64,000 bases of DNA from Acestrorhynchus altus. Taxonomy: Eukaryota > Chordata > Actinopteri > Characiformes > Acestrorhynchidae. The notes beneath the pieces are model-generated. The model ran no database searches. It had not been told where the DNA came from and saw nothing but the letters and a program-made list of their open reading frames with translations. Location: the NCBI GenBank assembly GCA_034509495.1, contig CM067505.1, positions 11,311,067 through 11,375,066 on the forward strand, read 5' to 3'. Below, one piece after another: positions 46,281 through 59,143 of this stretch (its first letter is position 1; each line of letters begins with the position of its first letter). A program made the translations under genes and the position numbers.

Positions 46281-48044
46281 CACTCTCCACAGTGTCACAG
46301 GCTTCTGTTATATCAGAAGTCAGTCCTGTCTTTCTTGTGGTACCTGGGTACCTAATAATAAGTATTTAGTTCTAGCCACTAACAAACTGAATTATTTTGA
46401 TAGGAAGTAATTAGGTTTGGTTCTACTTCAGTACATATGTTTGCAGACTATGAAAGTAAAAGGAATGGAAGTCCTTATCTAACTTCTGTTAGCACTTTGA
46501 TTGACCTGAGATCTGGGTCTGATAACCAAGTAAAATAATTTTGGCTTTTAATGATACATTTTTTAACAAAGGTCCAAACAGTTAAGCATTCATAGAAGGT
46601 TTTCTGTTTTCTATTGAGTCACTCAACTGTGGTGTTTTAGAAAACAGTTGTCCTTCTATGAAAAATGCAAACATGTACTCCAGCGCCTACACAGTTCTGT
46701 CAGCCATAAAGAGTTTCTGATGACCTAAACTGAATGAATCATAGACCACTTTAATTTGTGGGTTTTTTTTTTTAATCACAGGAATACCCTCTGATTGTTA
46801 CCACGTCAAAGTTAGCATAGAAGAGGGTGGTATTACAATATTTTATTTATTTATACATTTTGTTATTGTGATCATTAGTTATTTGAGAATCATGATTTGG
46901 ATTTCACTAGTATTTCAACAATACTTAAATTTATGCTTAATAAAAAAAGGCATAGTAATATCTAACTTGGCCAATTCTCATTTTGAAAGGTTTGAATAAC
47001 AGATTTTTCAAATCTTGCACTGCTGGTATTACATATAAACTTCATATAGAAATATATACAAAATATTTAGATAATAAATATTTTAACCTTACAACCCACC
47101 ATAATTACCACACACACACACACACTGTTTATAAGTATATATATAATATAGAAGACTCTTTTTAGTTACTTTATTGTTTCCAAAAGCTCTCAGTGCTGAA
47201 AATATACTAAGTGCTTTTTTCATTAGTGCTGACCATCTGACTGACCAATAAGTTTAATATCACAAGCGAATTTGTAGTATCTTACTGACACTAAATTTAA
47301 TGAATTATTGTTCCACTTTTTAGTAAGAGACTACTGAGAAATGTCATTGATACCAGCATGGCTTTGGCGAAACAAACAGTAGCTCTGAAGAAATGTGATT
47401 TGAGGGCATCTAGAGAGGATTTGTGAGGTGGTGGCTAAATTATTAACAGATATTTAGATACAGGCTATGATTGAGTGGTGTGACATGTCTGTGAAAGACA
47501 ATATGCATGTGTGTGAGAGACACAGAGAGAGAGAGAGAGTGAAGATAGTGGTTGAAAAGCTGAAAGGAGAGCTTAGGACAAGAGAGGAAGAGTGACTGTG
47601 TATGGTATTGGTAAAATAACTTTTTTTCCCTAGTGTTCAGGCAGTATTAACACAATTTAATATCACTTTCCAAATATTTTTGTATGAAAGATAAATGTAA
47701 TAGCAGGAATTAATTGTTTAATAATAATTTGTTTTCTAAATATATTTCCATTTGTAACATTTATTATTTGTGTTTTCTTATGTTTATGTTGACCATGCTA
47801 ATCACATGTTTTCATTTAGGTTAATTAAGGTAAAAAAGGGGAAGGGGGTTAAATTAATTCATCTGATAATGCCATTATTAAAAATAAATATTTGAATTAG
47901 GATTCTGTTGTACTTTCAGTACAATGAAAAAAATCAAATGAATTATGTGAAGACAATATCAATTCATACACAGTGTCTAGATGATATATCACCTAGAGTA
48001 TAGTTTAATGCTCCTAAAGAACTGCAGCCAGCTGAATCTTGAAC

Positions 48045-48048
<4 letters not shown>
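46279..48048. other. Intronic DNA with no gene found
   Basis: Short (CA)n at 47110-47126. Otherwise AT-rich and unassigned. Confidence 0.4.
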
Positions 48049-48109
<61 letters not shown>

Positions 48110-48130
48110 AAGAGAGAGAGAGAGAGAGAA
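48049..48130. repeat. (AG)n microsatellite
   Basis: About 40 AG units with two AAAG interruptions; complementary to the CT array at 46209. Confidence 0.95.
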
Positions 48131-48884
48131 GGGGTGTCTGGCTTGCACATGAGAGCTGCAAACCAGAGATTTGGCTCTTTTAATCAGCACACTGTTCTCA
48201 ATAGGGAAAAAAATGCAACAAGTCACCTAATTTAGGCCCCCAAACACCAAAGCCATGTGTGTATGTGGATAATAACACCATACAGCGAGAACAGTCCAGA
48301 TAAGCCACACAGGGTTTGTCTGTTTCAATCTTTAATACAATGTCACGATTGAAAAAAAAATCCCCATAGGGATAAGGGATAAAGATCTTATGCTATCTGA
48401 CGAATCTGATGTACAAAGCTAGGGCATTTTCAACCTGTAAATAACAGTCACTGGAAGATCCTCTTAGTGGGTGTTGCTGTGATTCTGTGAGCCATTGTAC
48501 TCTGACATTGAGAGGACACTGAAGTGCATCATGAGGAATCTTGAGGCAGTAGAGCTTGAAAGCTGAGAGCAGGGGGAAAAAAGCTGAAGACTGTGTAGTA
48601 CAAGCTAAAACCAGAACCAATGAAAACTGGATCCCGATCAACATGTTTAATACTATTAATAATTACTAATACTCATATACATTATTTTCCCAAAGCAGAA
48701 TATACTAATTGAACAACTGATATCAAATACATTTTTGGCTGCTATCAGCTCCCCAGCTAGAGATTCTTGGTTAGTAGAATTTTATGTGAATATCCTGAAT
48801 GTTATGACTTTAGGTCTTAGAACGTTCAATTTCTGAAAGTTTCTAGAACCTTTTTATTTAGGTTTTGTCTTTTTATGTTCATTC

Positions 48885-49870
48885 ATTTATTCTTACAATT
48901 GAATATTGTGTAGAAACACCATTTTGAGCTTGTACAGCCATGAGTCTTCTTGGGAGATCCTTGCAGATCCTCTCCAGTTCCATCAGGTTGGATGGTGAAC
49001 ATTGGTGGACAGCCATTTTCAGGTCTCTTCAGAGATGCTCAATTGGGTTTAGGTCAGGGCTCTGGCTGTGCCAGTCAAGAACGGGTTCAATATTCGTCTC
49101 ATCAGACCAGAGAATCTTATTTCTCATAGTCTGGGAGTCCTTCATGTGTTTTTTGGCAAACTCCATGCGGGCTTTCATATGTCTTACACTGAGGAGAGGC
49201 TTCCATTGGGCCACTCTGCCATAAATCCCTGACTGATGGAGAGCTGCAGTGATAGTTTTGTGTCATCTCCCTACTTTGGGTTCTTCTTTACCTCTCTTAC
49301 CAAGGCTCTTCTCCCATGATTGCTCAGTTTGGCTGGACGGCCAGGTCTAGGAAGTGTTCTGGTTGTCCCAAACTTCTTCCATTTAAGGATTATGCAGTGC
49401 TCTGAGGAACCTTGAGTGCTGCAGAAATTCTTTTGTAACCTTGGCCAGATCTGTGCCTTGCCACAATTCTGTCTCTAGCTCTTTGGACAGTTCCTTCGAC
49501 CTCATGATTCTCATATGCTCTGACATGCACTGTGAGCCGTGAGGTCATATATAGACAGGTGTGTGCCTTTCCTAATCAAGTCCAATCAGTTTAATTAAAC
49601 ACAGCTGGACTCTTATGAAGGAGTAGAACCATCTCAAGGAGGATCAGCATGTGGGTTAAATATGAGTGTCACATCAAAGGGTCTGAATACTTATGATCAT
49701 GTGAAATTTCAGTTTTTCTTTTTTAATAAATTTACAGAAAAATCTACCTTTCTGGTTTTTTTTCTGTCAAGATGGGGTGGTGAGTGAACATTAATGAGAA
49801 ATAAAAATGAACTTTTTTGATTTGCAATGAAACATTGAAATTTGAATACTTTCTGTACCCACTGTATACA
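48885..49870 (-). pseudogene. Tc1-like transposon with internal deletion (family 4)
   Basis: The minus strand carries the leader and N-terminal part (49260-49560: KWKKFGTTRTLPRPGRPA-type wording across stops), then PLLSVRHMKARMEFAKKHMK and MRNKILWSDETNIEPV at 49080-49200 with the first catalytic aspartates, and directly after it DWHSQSPDLNPIEHL. The PDLNPIE motif normally lies far downstream, so the central catalytic domain has been cut out. The outer end near 49866 is CTTTCTGTACCCACTGTA; the opposite end is truncated near 48885. Confidence 0.8.
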
Positions 49871-50408
49871 TTGATGAAAACTAAACCTGTTGATTTCTGT
49901 ACTTCTTGTTTAGATGATAAACACTTAATCTGATAAAAAACAAACTTAACAGAACAATGACAAACAATGCAGAGACATCCTCCATTCTGACACTACAGAT
50001 CTTGGATCAGCACTCACAATGAAGTTTTCAGTTGGGTCTTCCAGCTCAAGCCTTTTGGTTTGAACGACGAAACTCCACCATGGTCACTATTTTGCTTGCT
50101 GTTTACTTAATGTCCAGGTGCATGCCCACTGAAGCATGCTATACAAGTGCCCTCATTTAAGGGCCAACCACCTGGGACTGGCACGTAACCCTCCATATTG
50201 TACCTTAATGGGGACTCCCAAATGGGCGAGAGAGCTTTTCTATAAATGTGAGCTCTGTTGTGTGTAAAACAACCATCTGCTCATCCTTCCTTGGATCTGC
50301 TGCTCGTCTGCTGCAGCTTTAGGTTTAGCTTTAGCTTTAGCTTTGCATGTGACGGTTGGACTCTGGCCTTGTAATAACAGGATGGTGAATTGGCCATAGA
50401 AATTATCC

Positions 50409-50410
<2 letters not shown>
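49871..50410. other. Intronic DNA with a promoter-like stretch
   Basis: 50060-50300 has CCATATTGTACCTTAATGGG (overlapping CArG-like sites) and CTATAAATG (TATA-like) at 50240. At 50319-50345 four to five TTTAGC/TTTAGG hexamers follow. No gene is attached. Confidence 0.3.
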
Positions 50411-50462
<52 letters not shown>

Positions 50463-50484
50463 TGTCTGTCTGTCTGTCTGTCTG
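50411..50484. repeat. (TG)n then (TCTG)n microsatellite
   Basis: About 25 TG units followed by six TCTG units. An inverted partner lies at 50587. Confidence 0.95.
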
Positions 50485-50585
50485 TGTGTTTGGGTGAGTT
50501 TACAGATGTGCTCCTTTAAATTTCAAGAGTAATAATACAAGAGTATTATAGAGAAACACCCCTTCCACACACTTTTTCAACTCAG

Positions 50586-50586
<1 letters not shown>

Positions 50587-50649
<63 letters not shown>
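50587..50649. repeat. (CA)n microsatellite
   Basis: About 31 CA units, the inverted complement of the TG array about 100 bp before it. Confidence 0.95.
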
Positions 50650-51345
<696 letters not shown>

Positions 51346-51550
51346 AAAAATTGTCAAAACATATATACATATGTACATATATACTCATATACACATACAT
51401 ATATACATATATACTGTCTCTGTCTACTGTGTACTTCATTCTCTCTCTTTTCCTCAAGCACTCTTCCTCTAGTCTTACTATGTGTATTTTGCCAGACCTT
51501 TAGTTTCTTTGCTGCCTGTTAATTAGAAAATAACATTTATGTATGATAAA

Positions 51551-51697
51551 CACTATATAGACAAAGTATTGGGACACCTTATTAATTGTTTCTTTTGAAA
51601 TCAGGGGCACTGAGTTCATTCTGCTTTTTAAAATGTATTAAAACCTGGGAGTGTTTTTTTGGAGAAGGGGTGTCCACAAACATTTGTACATATAGTG
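51551..51697. mobile_element. Tc1-type MITE with inverted termini
   Basis: Left end CACTATATAGACAAAGTATT followed by GGGACACC. The right end, reversed, reads CACTATATGTACAAATGTTT then GTGGACACC. The interior of about 90 bp has no coding content. It is a non-autonomous element mobilised in trans if at all; one further end lies at 32469-32500. Confidence 0.7.
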
Positions 51698-52384
51698 TAA
51701 TATAAATAGTGTAGGATAAACACCAATATTCTCTTATTCTTTATCAGAGTTATAAAGTATAAGTACTGTAGTAAGTAAACTAGTAGTATGAAGCATGTGT
51801 AAATACAGAAACAGGCTTTCAGTCTTAATCACATGTTCAGGGTGTCAGTAGATAATCATTTGTTGCCACAGTTATCTGTGAATTCAAAATGAACCTAGCT
51901 GGTAGGTGACTGGTATTATCATAATGTGATTTTTGATTTACAAAAAAGCAGAGATTAAAATGTAATTTGCATGATCTTGCAGCTGCTGCTGCAGTTCTAG
52001 CATAAACTATAATTTATACTCAGTGTCGTAGTTGTGCTCAACTGTAACTCAAAACACATTTCAAGACATTTTAAATCAACCCCTGTCATCTTCTGCAGGT
52101 TAGGTGCAGGCAGCATAAATGTTGACTGTCAATAATTTAATAAGATGGGGAGTGCTCCCCTCCATCTCTTAAGCAGCTGTATGAATAATGCATGGATCGA
52201 AATGCTGAGCAGGGCTTGTGGTCCTGGCCAGCCTTTTGTGTGTGAGGAGATCAAATGAATGTGTGTGTAAATACCTCAACATATATACACAAATGCACAG
52301 GCCAAGGCCCCGTTCCTCAGTTCACGCAGACAGTTTATGTCTGTGTCTATATGTTTATATATACATATACACACTCACATCCGG
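51698..52384. other. Intronic DNA with no gene found
   Basis: 52060-52260 contains a near palindrome GATGGGGAGTGCTCCCCTCC around 52146 and an octamer-like TGAATAATGCAT. No transposon recognised. Confidence 0.4.
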
Positions 52385-52937
52385 AAGGTATTCACAATGC
52401 TTCACTTTTTACACATTTTGATATGCTACAACCTTATTCCAAAATGGATAGTGGATGTCAGAGCACAAACCAAGCCATGAAGTCTAAGGAATTGTCTGTA
52501 GACCTCCAAGACCGGCTCGTATCGAGACACAGATGTGGGGAAGGGTACAGAAAGATTTCTGCTGTATTGAAGGTCCCAATGAGCACAGTGGCCTACATCA
52601 CTCATAAATGGAAGAACTTTGGAACCACCAGGACTGAGTGGTCGAGCTTTTGCCAGGGAGATGACCAAGAGCCTGATCTTCACTCTGACATAGCTCCAAT
52701 GTTGCTCTGTAGAGAGAGTAGAACCTTCCAGAAGGACAGCCATTTGTGCACCACTCCACAAACCAGGCCTGTATGGTAGAGTGGGCACCTTAGGGATTCT
52801 CAGACCATGAGAATGTTTTGGAAAAAAATGTTTTGGATACCATTCCTACAGTGAAACATGGAGGTGGTAGCAGCTTGCCTTGCCTACATCATTGATGACA
52901 ACATTCTCCAGAGCACTGTGAACCTCAGCCTGGGACA

Positions 52938-52940
<3 letters not shown>
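52385..52940 (+). pseudogene. Tc1-like transposon relic, N-terminal transposase
   Basis: Opening at about 52470 the + frame reads MKSKELSVDLQDRLVSRHRC, GEGYRKISAVLKVPMSTVAY and ITHKWKNFGTTRT: the helix-turn-helix region of a Tc1 transposase, close to the relics at 37300 and 2835. The frame then degrades (HLCTTPQTRPVW), and the end near 52860 (GTGAAACATGGAGGTGGTAG) is the KHGGGS segment close to the catalytic core. The part between is deleted. Confidence 0.8.

Positions 52941-52968
<28 letters not shown>
52938..52968. repeat. (AT)n(CA)n microsatellite
   Basis: A short compound array at the end of the Tc1 relic. Confidence 0.85.
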
Positions 52969-53370
52969 GTGTCCATTGACCACTCTATTAGAAACTCCTG
53001 CCTAGTTGATCCACCTTGTGTATGTAAAGTCAGAGACTGTTTCTGTATCTGCAGTTTGTGTTCCTTTAGTCTCCGGTGCTTGTAAGTTGCCATTGCCTGG
53101 ATGTTTCAGGTTGGTGGACTGTTCTCATTCCATCATTGATTCCAACACTGCTATGAGTAATTCACTCATACCGGGCGCAACACATGTTAACACACCACCA
53201 CTATATCATTTTCACTGCAGCGCTGAAAGTGACCCACCACCCACATAATACCTGCTTTAATCCTGTAGTGACCTAACCATTGAAGATCAGGGTGAAAGGA
53301 GGGTTACAAATTATGCAGAGAAACAGATGGACTATAAATTGTGAATATAGAACTATAAACCGCCTGTATG
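52969..53370. repeat. Widespread interspersed repeat, non-coding
   Basis: Ordered phrases CACTCTATTAGAAACTCCTG, GATCCACCTTGTGTATGTAA, AACACACCACCACTATATCA, GCAGCGCTGAAAGTGACCCA, then CATTGAAGATCAGGGTGAAA and GCAGAGAAACAGATGGACTA. I recall this order from a very common otophysan repeat of DNA-transposon type with internal symmetry. A fragment may also be present at 20290-20345. Confidence 0.6.
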
Positions 53371-53399
53371 GTATGTCCTGGTAACTCCTCTATGCTCTT

Positions 53400-53790
53400 G
53401 AAACTATACTGACACAACAAACCTTTTTGCAACATCAAGTATTCTCTTTCCAGCATTCTAATACAAATTAATCTTGTTTTTATCTGTCCAGAGAATCTTG
53501 TTCCAGAACTGTGAAGGCCTTATTCTATGTTTTAGCAAAATCTAATCTTGAACATTGAGGTGGACCCTCTATTTATATTCATAAGACATCTCTTGATTGT
53601 AGACTTTGACAGTGATGTGCTTCCCTCCCCAAGAGTGTTAGATGACTAGATGTTGTGGTGTTTTTATCATCCACTGCTGTGTTGTTCTATGACTTGTTGA
53701 GCTCATTATTTTGAAAAATGATTGTTGATTGTCTTGGAGTTGGTCAGTAGTTAATCTGATAATCCTATAAAGCCAACTGGTGTATAAAAG
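53400..53790 (-). pseudogene. Tc1-like transposon relic (family 5)
   Basis: On the minus strand near 53470-53510 the frame reads NKILWTDKNKINLY, matching the SDETKINLY block with the first catalytic aspartate region; the rest is shifted or stopped. Only this part of the element is identifiable. Confidence 0.55.
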
Positions 53791-55649
53791 ACCTGCAGAA
53801 TGTAACATTTATGGTGGTGTTGAGCTGTTTCATTTCCTTTTTTCTTTTTGAATGTGAGAGCATGGGCTTTCACTACACAAACATACACACTCTCATGGGG
53901 GCTGGAGATGGGGCTTCTGCTGCTGCTTCTGCTGCTGCTGTTCCATTATCCCCCAAGGAGAGAGTGGTGAAATATTACATCCAGCATGCACACACATCAT
54001 AGACTCATATGCACACAAAATAGTTGCATCACCCAACTTTCTCTTCAGTCCTAATTAATTTCCTATGGTACAGAAGAGCTTCAGGCAGTGCATGAATGAA
54101 TGAAAAACAACTATTCAAATACTTGAAACAAAAAATACAAAAAAAAAAAAAGATTTGACTAATCACATTTATTATTTAATCTCAACATTTTAACCTATAT
54201 ATTTGTATAATTTTCAGTTGAGTTCATTTTGACACTTTGTGTGGTGACTTGATGTGTTGGGGTGAAAAGGGCATTATACTAAAATTGTGTTTTGTTTGTT
54301 TTTTAAATCTACATAAAACAATTCTTACATAAACAGGTCACACAGCACACAAAACAAGTTCTAGTTTCATATAAAAAGGACATTTACTTGGTGATGTTTT
54401 AAATGTAAATGTCAGTCTGGACATCTGAAAATGATCATACACTAATGAAAAGTATTTAATGAAATAATGTTTTTTTTTTCATTTTCTATAAGATTTAGAA
54501 ACACCATTTGGATCATTTTTGTGCTCTGTGCATTAACATGGCACCTGCTCAATATAAAGACACACATACAAACAGTACAGCTGCACAGTTCTGACTGCTG
54601 CACTGTGGACACAAGTATTGACTTGTGTCTGAGAGAGTAAAATATAATGACTGGTTGGATTATATTGTGCTTAGCTGGCTAGGAATATATATGAGCTTGC
54701 AACTCAGCATAGATCACCACAGTAAAAGATCCAACCTCAAGGTTCAGCAATTGTTCTTAGTGGTATTTTAAAAGCAGGTGGCATTTTACGTACATCTTTA
54801 TTGCCCTTACAAATGTGAATAAAGAAGAATGAAAAGAGCACATTTTAAGAACACTGGATCATTGGTGGAAAGAAGAGAAGGAGAGTAGATTGTGATACTG
54901 GTGAGTACAGAGCAGAGTAGCAAGAGGTCTGCTTTTTGAGAGAAATATTAGTGTATATAAAAAAAGATAAAAGGAATCAAGTTAAGAAGACCACAAGATG
55001 AAAGAGTAAAAAGTGAAATGAAAGAGGGAGACTGAGATTGAGGAGGAATGATGGAGATGAAAGAGAGACAGAGAATAACAGCACATTGCCACAGGATGGT
55101 GAGGAGTTGAGCACAGCATGACCTTAATGGTGGGGGGTGGGGGGCATGTGGACAAAAGAGAAGGGAGAAAGACAGGAGTTGAGTGTGGGCTCCCTTGCAT
55201 GTCAGTCTGGTAGGGGGTGTGTGAGTGAAAGATGGTGACGCTGAAAGGCGAGATAAAGAGAGAAAAATTACTAGGTAGGGAAAGGCAAGAGGGAGTTAGA
55301 TGAGTCAGAGGGTGTAATAATGCACCGTTACAAAGGCAACGTGTGATATTTAGAGGCAGAGAGGGAAGCCTAAGTTGCAATGTAGGGCAGATGGATGAGA
55401 AAGAGATGGCACAAAAAAGTAGAATTAGTGCAGAAGTTGACGTCTAATGTTTCCCTTTGGGTATTTGACTAAGGTCATGGATTCATCTAATGGGTGTGTT
55501 TGTGTTTGTATGTGTGTTTCTCCTCTTAGTAATTATGGATCATATCTTTTACCTCAAATTCTTCTTTAAGGTTAGAGGATTCACAGACAAGACATTGAGG
55601 TAGCTTGAGTTAACAGTGACACAGTGTATGTTTTTCAGTTCAAGCTACT
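53791..55649. other. Intronic DNA with no gene found
   Basis: CTGCTG-type repeats at 53916-53941. Purine-rich DNA at 54970-55420 gives a serine/leucine-rich frame on the minus strand that looks compositional. Confidence 0.4.
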
Positions 55650-56150
55650 CCTAGTCCTTGCTATTCCTAGCAAGTTCTACCAGTTCCTGTTGGGGGATGC
55701 CAGGAGTTCCCAGTCCTCCTGGGAGATATAATTCCTTTAGTGGGCCTCTCCTGCGTCTCCTTCTAGATGGTTGTGATACGTTACTGGTACACCAGTGGGA
55801 TATGAGTGGGAGGCATCCTTATCAGATGCCCAAACCACCTCAGCTGGCTTCTCCCAACAAGCAGCAGCTCTACTCTGAGCCTACTTCCTCACTCCATCAC
55901 CAAGAGTGAGCCCATCTATCCAAAAGTTATTTTTGATCATTACCCAAACCTGATACCCATGGGTGAGGTTGGGGGGACATAGATTGAAATTGAAAGCTTT
56001 CCTTTCCTAGTTCTCTTCAACACTGCAGTCTGATACAGCACCTGCATTACAGCAACCACTGCACCTCGTCAACAATCAATCTCCAATCCCTCTTCCCAGA
56101 CCCTGAGATACTTCAACTCCTACACAAAACACTAATCAGTTACAATAATG
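55650..56150 (-). repeat. Non-LTR retrotransposon segment (Rex-type), non-coding
   Basis: GCCAGGAGTTCCCAGTCCTC, GGGAGATATAATTCCTTTAG, AGGCATCCTTATCAGATGCC, CAAACCACCTCAGCTGGCTT, then GCAGCAGCTCTACTCTGAGC and CCCTGAGATACTTCAACTCC. The order follows a common fish LINE segment recalled from memory. Stops are present in every frame over most of it. Strand is inferred. Confidence 0.5.
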
Positions 56151-57139
56151 CAGCTCAATGTTATTGGGTACTTACTTATATCTAGACACTGATTACCCAA
56201 ACTATAAAAAAAACTGTACACTTTTTTGTTTATTACTTGATAAAATGAAAACATAATATATTCTACTTACACATAGTTTCCTTTTACCTGTTTGCCTGGT
56301 TTATGGGAACCAGGGAATCACAGTGGAACATATTTGTCTTCTCGAACATGTAGTCTGATATTGGTGCATGAAGTGCTTATAGGCGTTGTGCTGTTTATCA
56401 CTAAGAATATTCTGAATGTTGTCAGTACTTTACAAAACACTGCCACTGCCACCATGTATCACAGTAATTAGTCCGATTTATTTGAATGTAGTGCAGCAGA
56501 TTATTAGTGTGAAATAAATATCAAGTATGGTGCAATAATATTTTGTTGCCCTATTGCCCTCTCATGCATAAGGCAGAGAATGAGAGAGAGATAGAGAGCA
56601 AGAGTGAGCTTATCTGCTTTCTGTCTTGATGTCTTGCTTGATGGTGCTGGTCTGACAGGCCATTATACTTCTTGGGGGGAAATTCTGCTTCAGTGACTGA
56701 CTCACACATGATGTGGCCTGCACATTATAGCAATGAGCGCTGCAAAGCACAGGGGCATGCAACTTTTTTCCCTTCCTTTTTCTACTGGTCTCTCACTTTT
56801 TGGATCAGCTTTGTCAGTGGACCTGCACTACAAAATATATGACAGCAGAATAGAAATTAGACTTTAACGTGACTCTAAACCAAAACTGAGCCATGTTAAA
56901 CACTTAGACTGTCTCATTACCCTTTCTAACATCAACCCTAGTTTATCTGACACCTCTTTCCTGTCTAATCTTCTTCAAGGTTTATTTCAGTATGTACTTG
57001 TCTATGTGTCAGTGTTATTTGAAGTGATCGGTACAGAATTTGTCTGCTACTTTAATGTATGTTTAATATATATTTCAGATATGAGTCTCATTTTTTGCAT
57101 AGTATATTTATTTTACAAACTAACTGCATTCGATTTGGC
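56151..57139. other. Intronic DNA with no gene found
   Basis: Nothing supported beyond short AT and GA runs. Confidence 0.4.
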
Positions 57140-57560
57140 TTGAATTGGAAAAATAATTCTCAATTCTTACATCAAAGAATTGTGCAGCTCAGCCGGATTT
57201 CATAGAGGCATTCCCTGCCATTTTACTCATCGTTCCAGATAGTCCGGCAGATTTTCAAGAGGATTCAGATCAAGGGGCCATTTCATGGATATTCCTGCAA
57301 AATCATGCCAAACAGTCGTATTTGAAGCCAAATTAATTTTATTTTTCTCTGTTAGATTATGAACAAAAAGAAAACCTGGTTGTCTAGAAGTTACTACCAC
57401 ACTAGGCACTGTAGGCATTGTGTTTCAAATTTACAAAAAGTACCAATTTCCTTGTAATTGTCCTCCCACCAGAACATCACAGAGCCTCCTCCAGCATGAA
57501 CCACACTTTGTATGCAGTCCTTAATGAAGGCTTTTTAAGTTAAATGTCCCAATCAAGTTA
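57140..57560 (-). pseudogene. Tc1-like transposase C-terminal relic
   Basis: The minus frame at 57227-57418 contains WPLDLNPLENLPDYLER, a decayed form of the WPSQSPDLNPIENLW block that marks the third catalytic residue region in Tc1. Surrounding wording is consistent, but the frame is short. Confidence 0.65.
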
Positions 57561-57809
57561 TTTTGCTCACCAATGAGTCTCCTAATGTTAAGTATCGGCC
57601 AAAATTGTCTGACCTTTTTGTCTGAATAAATACATCCCCACAGTTTAGATAAGATTTACAGTTTATTTAATGAGGCATTTTGGACTAATTTATTTAGTAT
57701 AGTAAGAACTTTTTTTAAGATTACTGTTTTATAGTGTGTTTAATATCTTCAAATCTGGCCTGACTGACTGACCATTCAGTTCCCAGTTATTTTAAAACAC
57801 TGCAGTCAA

Positions 57810-57812
<3 letters not shown>

Positions 57813-57867
<55 letters not shown>
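57813..57867. repeat. (TG)n microsatellite
   Basis: About 27 TG units. Confidence 0.95.
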
Positions 57868-57868
<1 letters not shown>

Positions 57869-58259
57869 GTAGTAGTAGTTGTACCGACTTTGGATAACCG
57901 ATATGACATAATTTGTTGAATGTGCTGGTAAAAACAAAAAGAAAGATGCCAGTGAAACATCTCAATTTCAGCAATAGTTTTCTATTGTTTCACACATGAT
58001 GTGTGTTCATTTTTGCTGTTCCACACTGCAAATATTTTATTCACCTTCTTAGAAGAGAACCAACTCTTGGTTGCCATGGGTTAGAACAATGTTCGTTAAA
58101 GGGGCCTTGGTGACACCACTTGGCACTCTGAAACCACTGGGGTTTAAACAAAGAATCAGAACTGGATTGGGGCTAAATTTAAATATAAATCAATAACCCC
58201 ATCCATTAAAAATACCTGGAACAGACCCTATCCAGATTCACTTAATTGAACAATTAACC

Positions 58260-58680
58260 TGACTAGATACCATGTTTCCAGCTATGAACAGTCCAAATTT
58301 GTGCCTCTTTGCCCACAGTAACAGGGGAAGTGAGCAAACGCCTCTTGTGTGCCACTTTGGTCCAAATGTCCATGGTATGCAGTTTCCAAGTTCTTTCAAA
58401 AATTGGTTGTGAAATCTCTACATTAACTAGAAGTGATTCATAAACCATGAAACACACCAGCGGCCTCTGTCCATAAATTTTGCCTGTTGGCCACAATTCT
58501 GATGAGAATTTCCTGTAGACTGAGACTTTTGCCACGGCTGGTAGACCTGAATGGCTGTAAGCTTTAATGCACCAGAGATTTGAGCTGCTTCCTTCACACT
58601 GTAACCTTTGACACACCGGAATGCTCTCACTTCTTTTTGCCTAACATTAACTTCTTCTTTGTTACACATTTTCTCATATC
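58260..58680 (-). pseudogene. Tc1/mariner-like transposase relic
   Basis: On the minus strand a 5' frame holds KGYSVKEAAQISGALKLTAI (helix-turn-helix like), VYQPWQKSQSTGNSHQNCG and DRGRWCVSWFMNHF. A second, shifted frame continues with LGNCIPWTFGPKWHTRGVC. The order fits the DNA-binding half of a Tc1-like transposase; the family within the group is not clear. Confidence 0.5.
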
Positions 58681-59143
58681 AAATTGTGACTGCACTGTAT
58701 CACCTCTTCTCAATTTCTGTCCTGTCACACATCCTTCAGTCTCCTGTAGATGGCATTGCGCAATGATTGAGCAATAAACACCTGAAGCTACTACCACCTT
58801 AAACATGCAAGGTCACTCATTTTTTGTCAGGGGATCTATTTGTCCAATAAATTTGTTACAGCAGGTGGTGTGTGTGGGTGGCTGACTGTATGCTCAATCA
58901 CACATTCTAGTCAGGACTGAGCCAGTTGCTGATGGACTGAATGTGTTGTGTGCACTCTTCCAGGCCTCATGCTGTTTGATGTCCTTTGACTCCAGTAGCT
59001 CAGAGAGAGCTCTCATGCCTCTCTCCGGAGGAACATGCACTGGAAACTCCAGTGGTGTTTATTTGAACCTCAATAACTTGCTATCTCCCTTTGTTAGTCA
59101 GACTGATATACTAGGCTAATGATTTGATATGTTTATGTATATA
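58681..59143. other. Intronic DNA with no gene found
   Basis: Nothing supported. Confidence 0.4.

Noticed and set aside
50319..50345. Interstitial telomere repeat
   Set aside because: The hexamers are TTTAGC/TTTAGG, not TTAGGG, and only four to five units are present.
55000..55380. 132-codon minus-strand frame
   Set aside because: Serine- and leucine-rich translation of purine-rich DNA; no domain seen.
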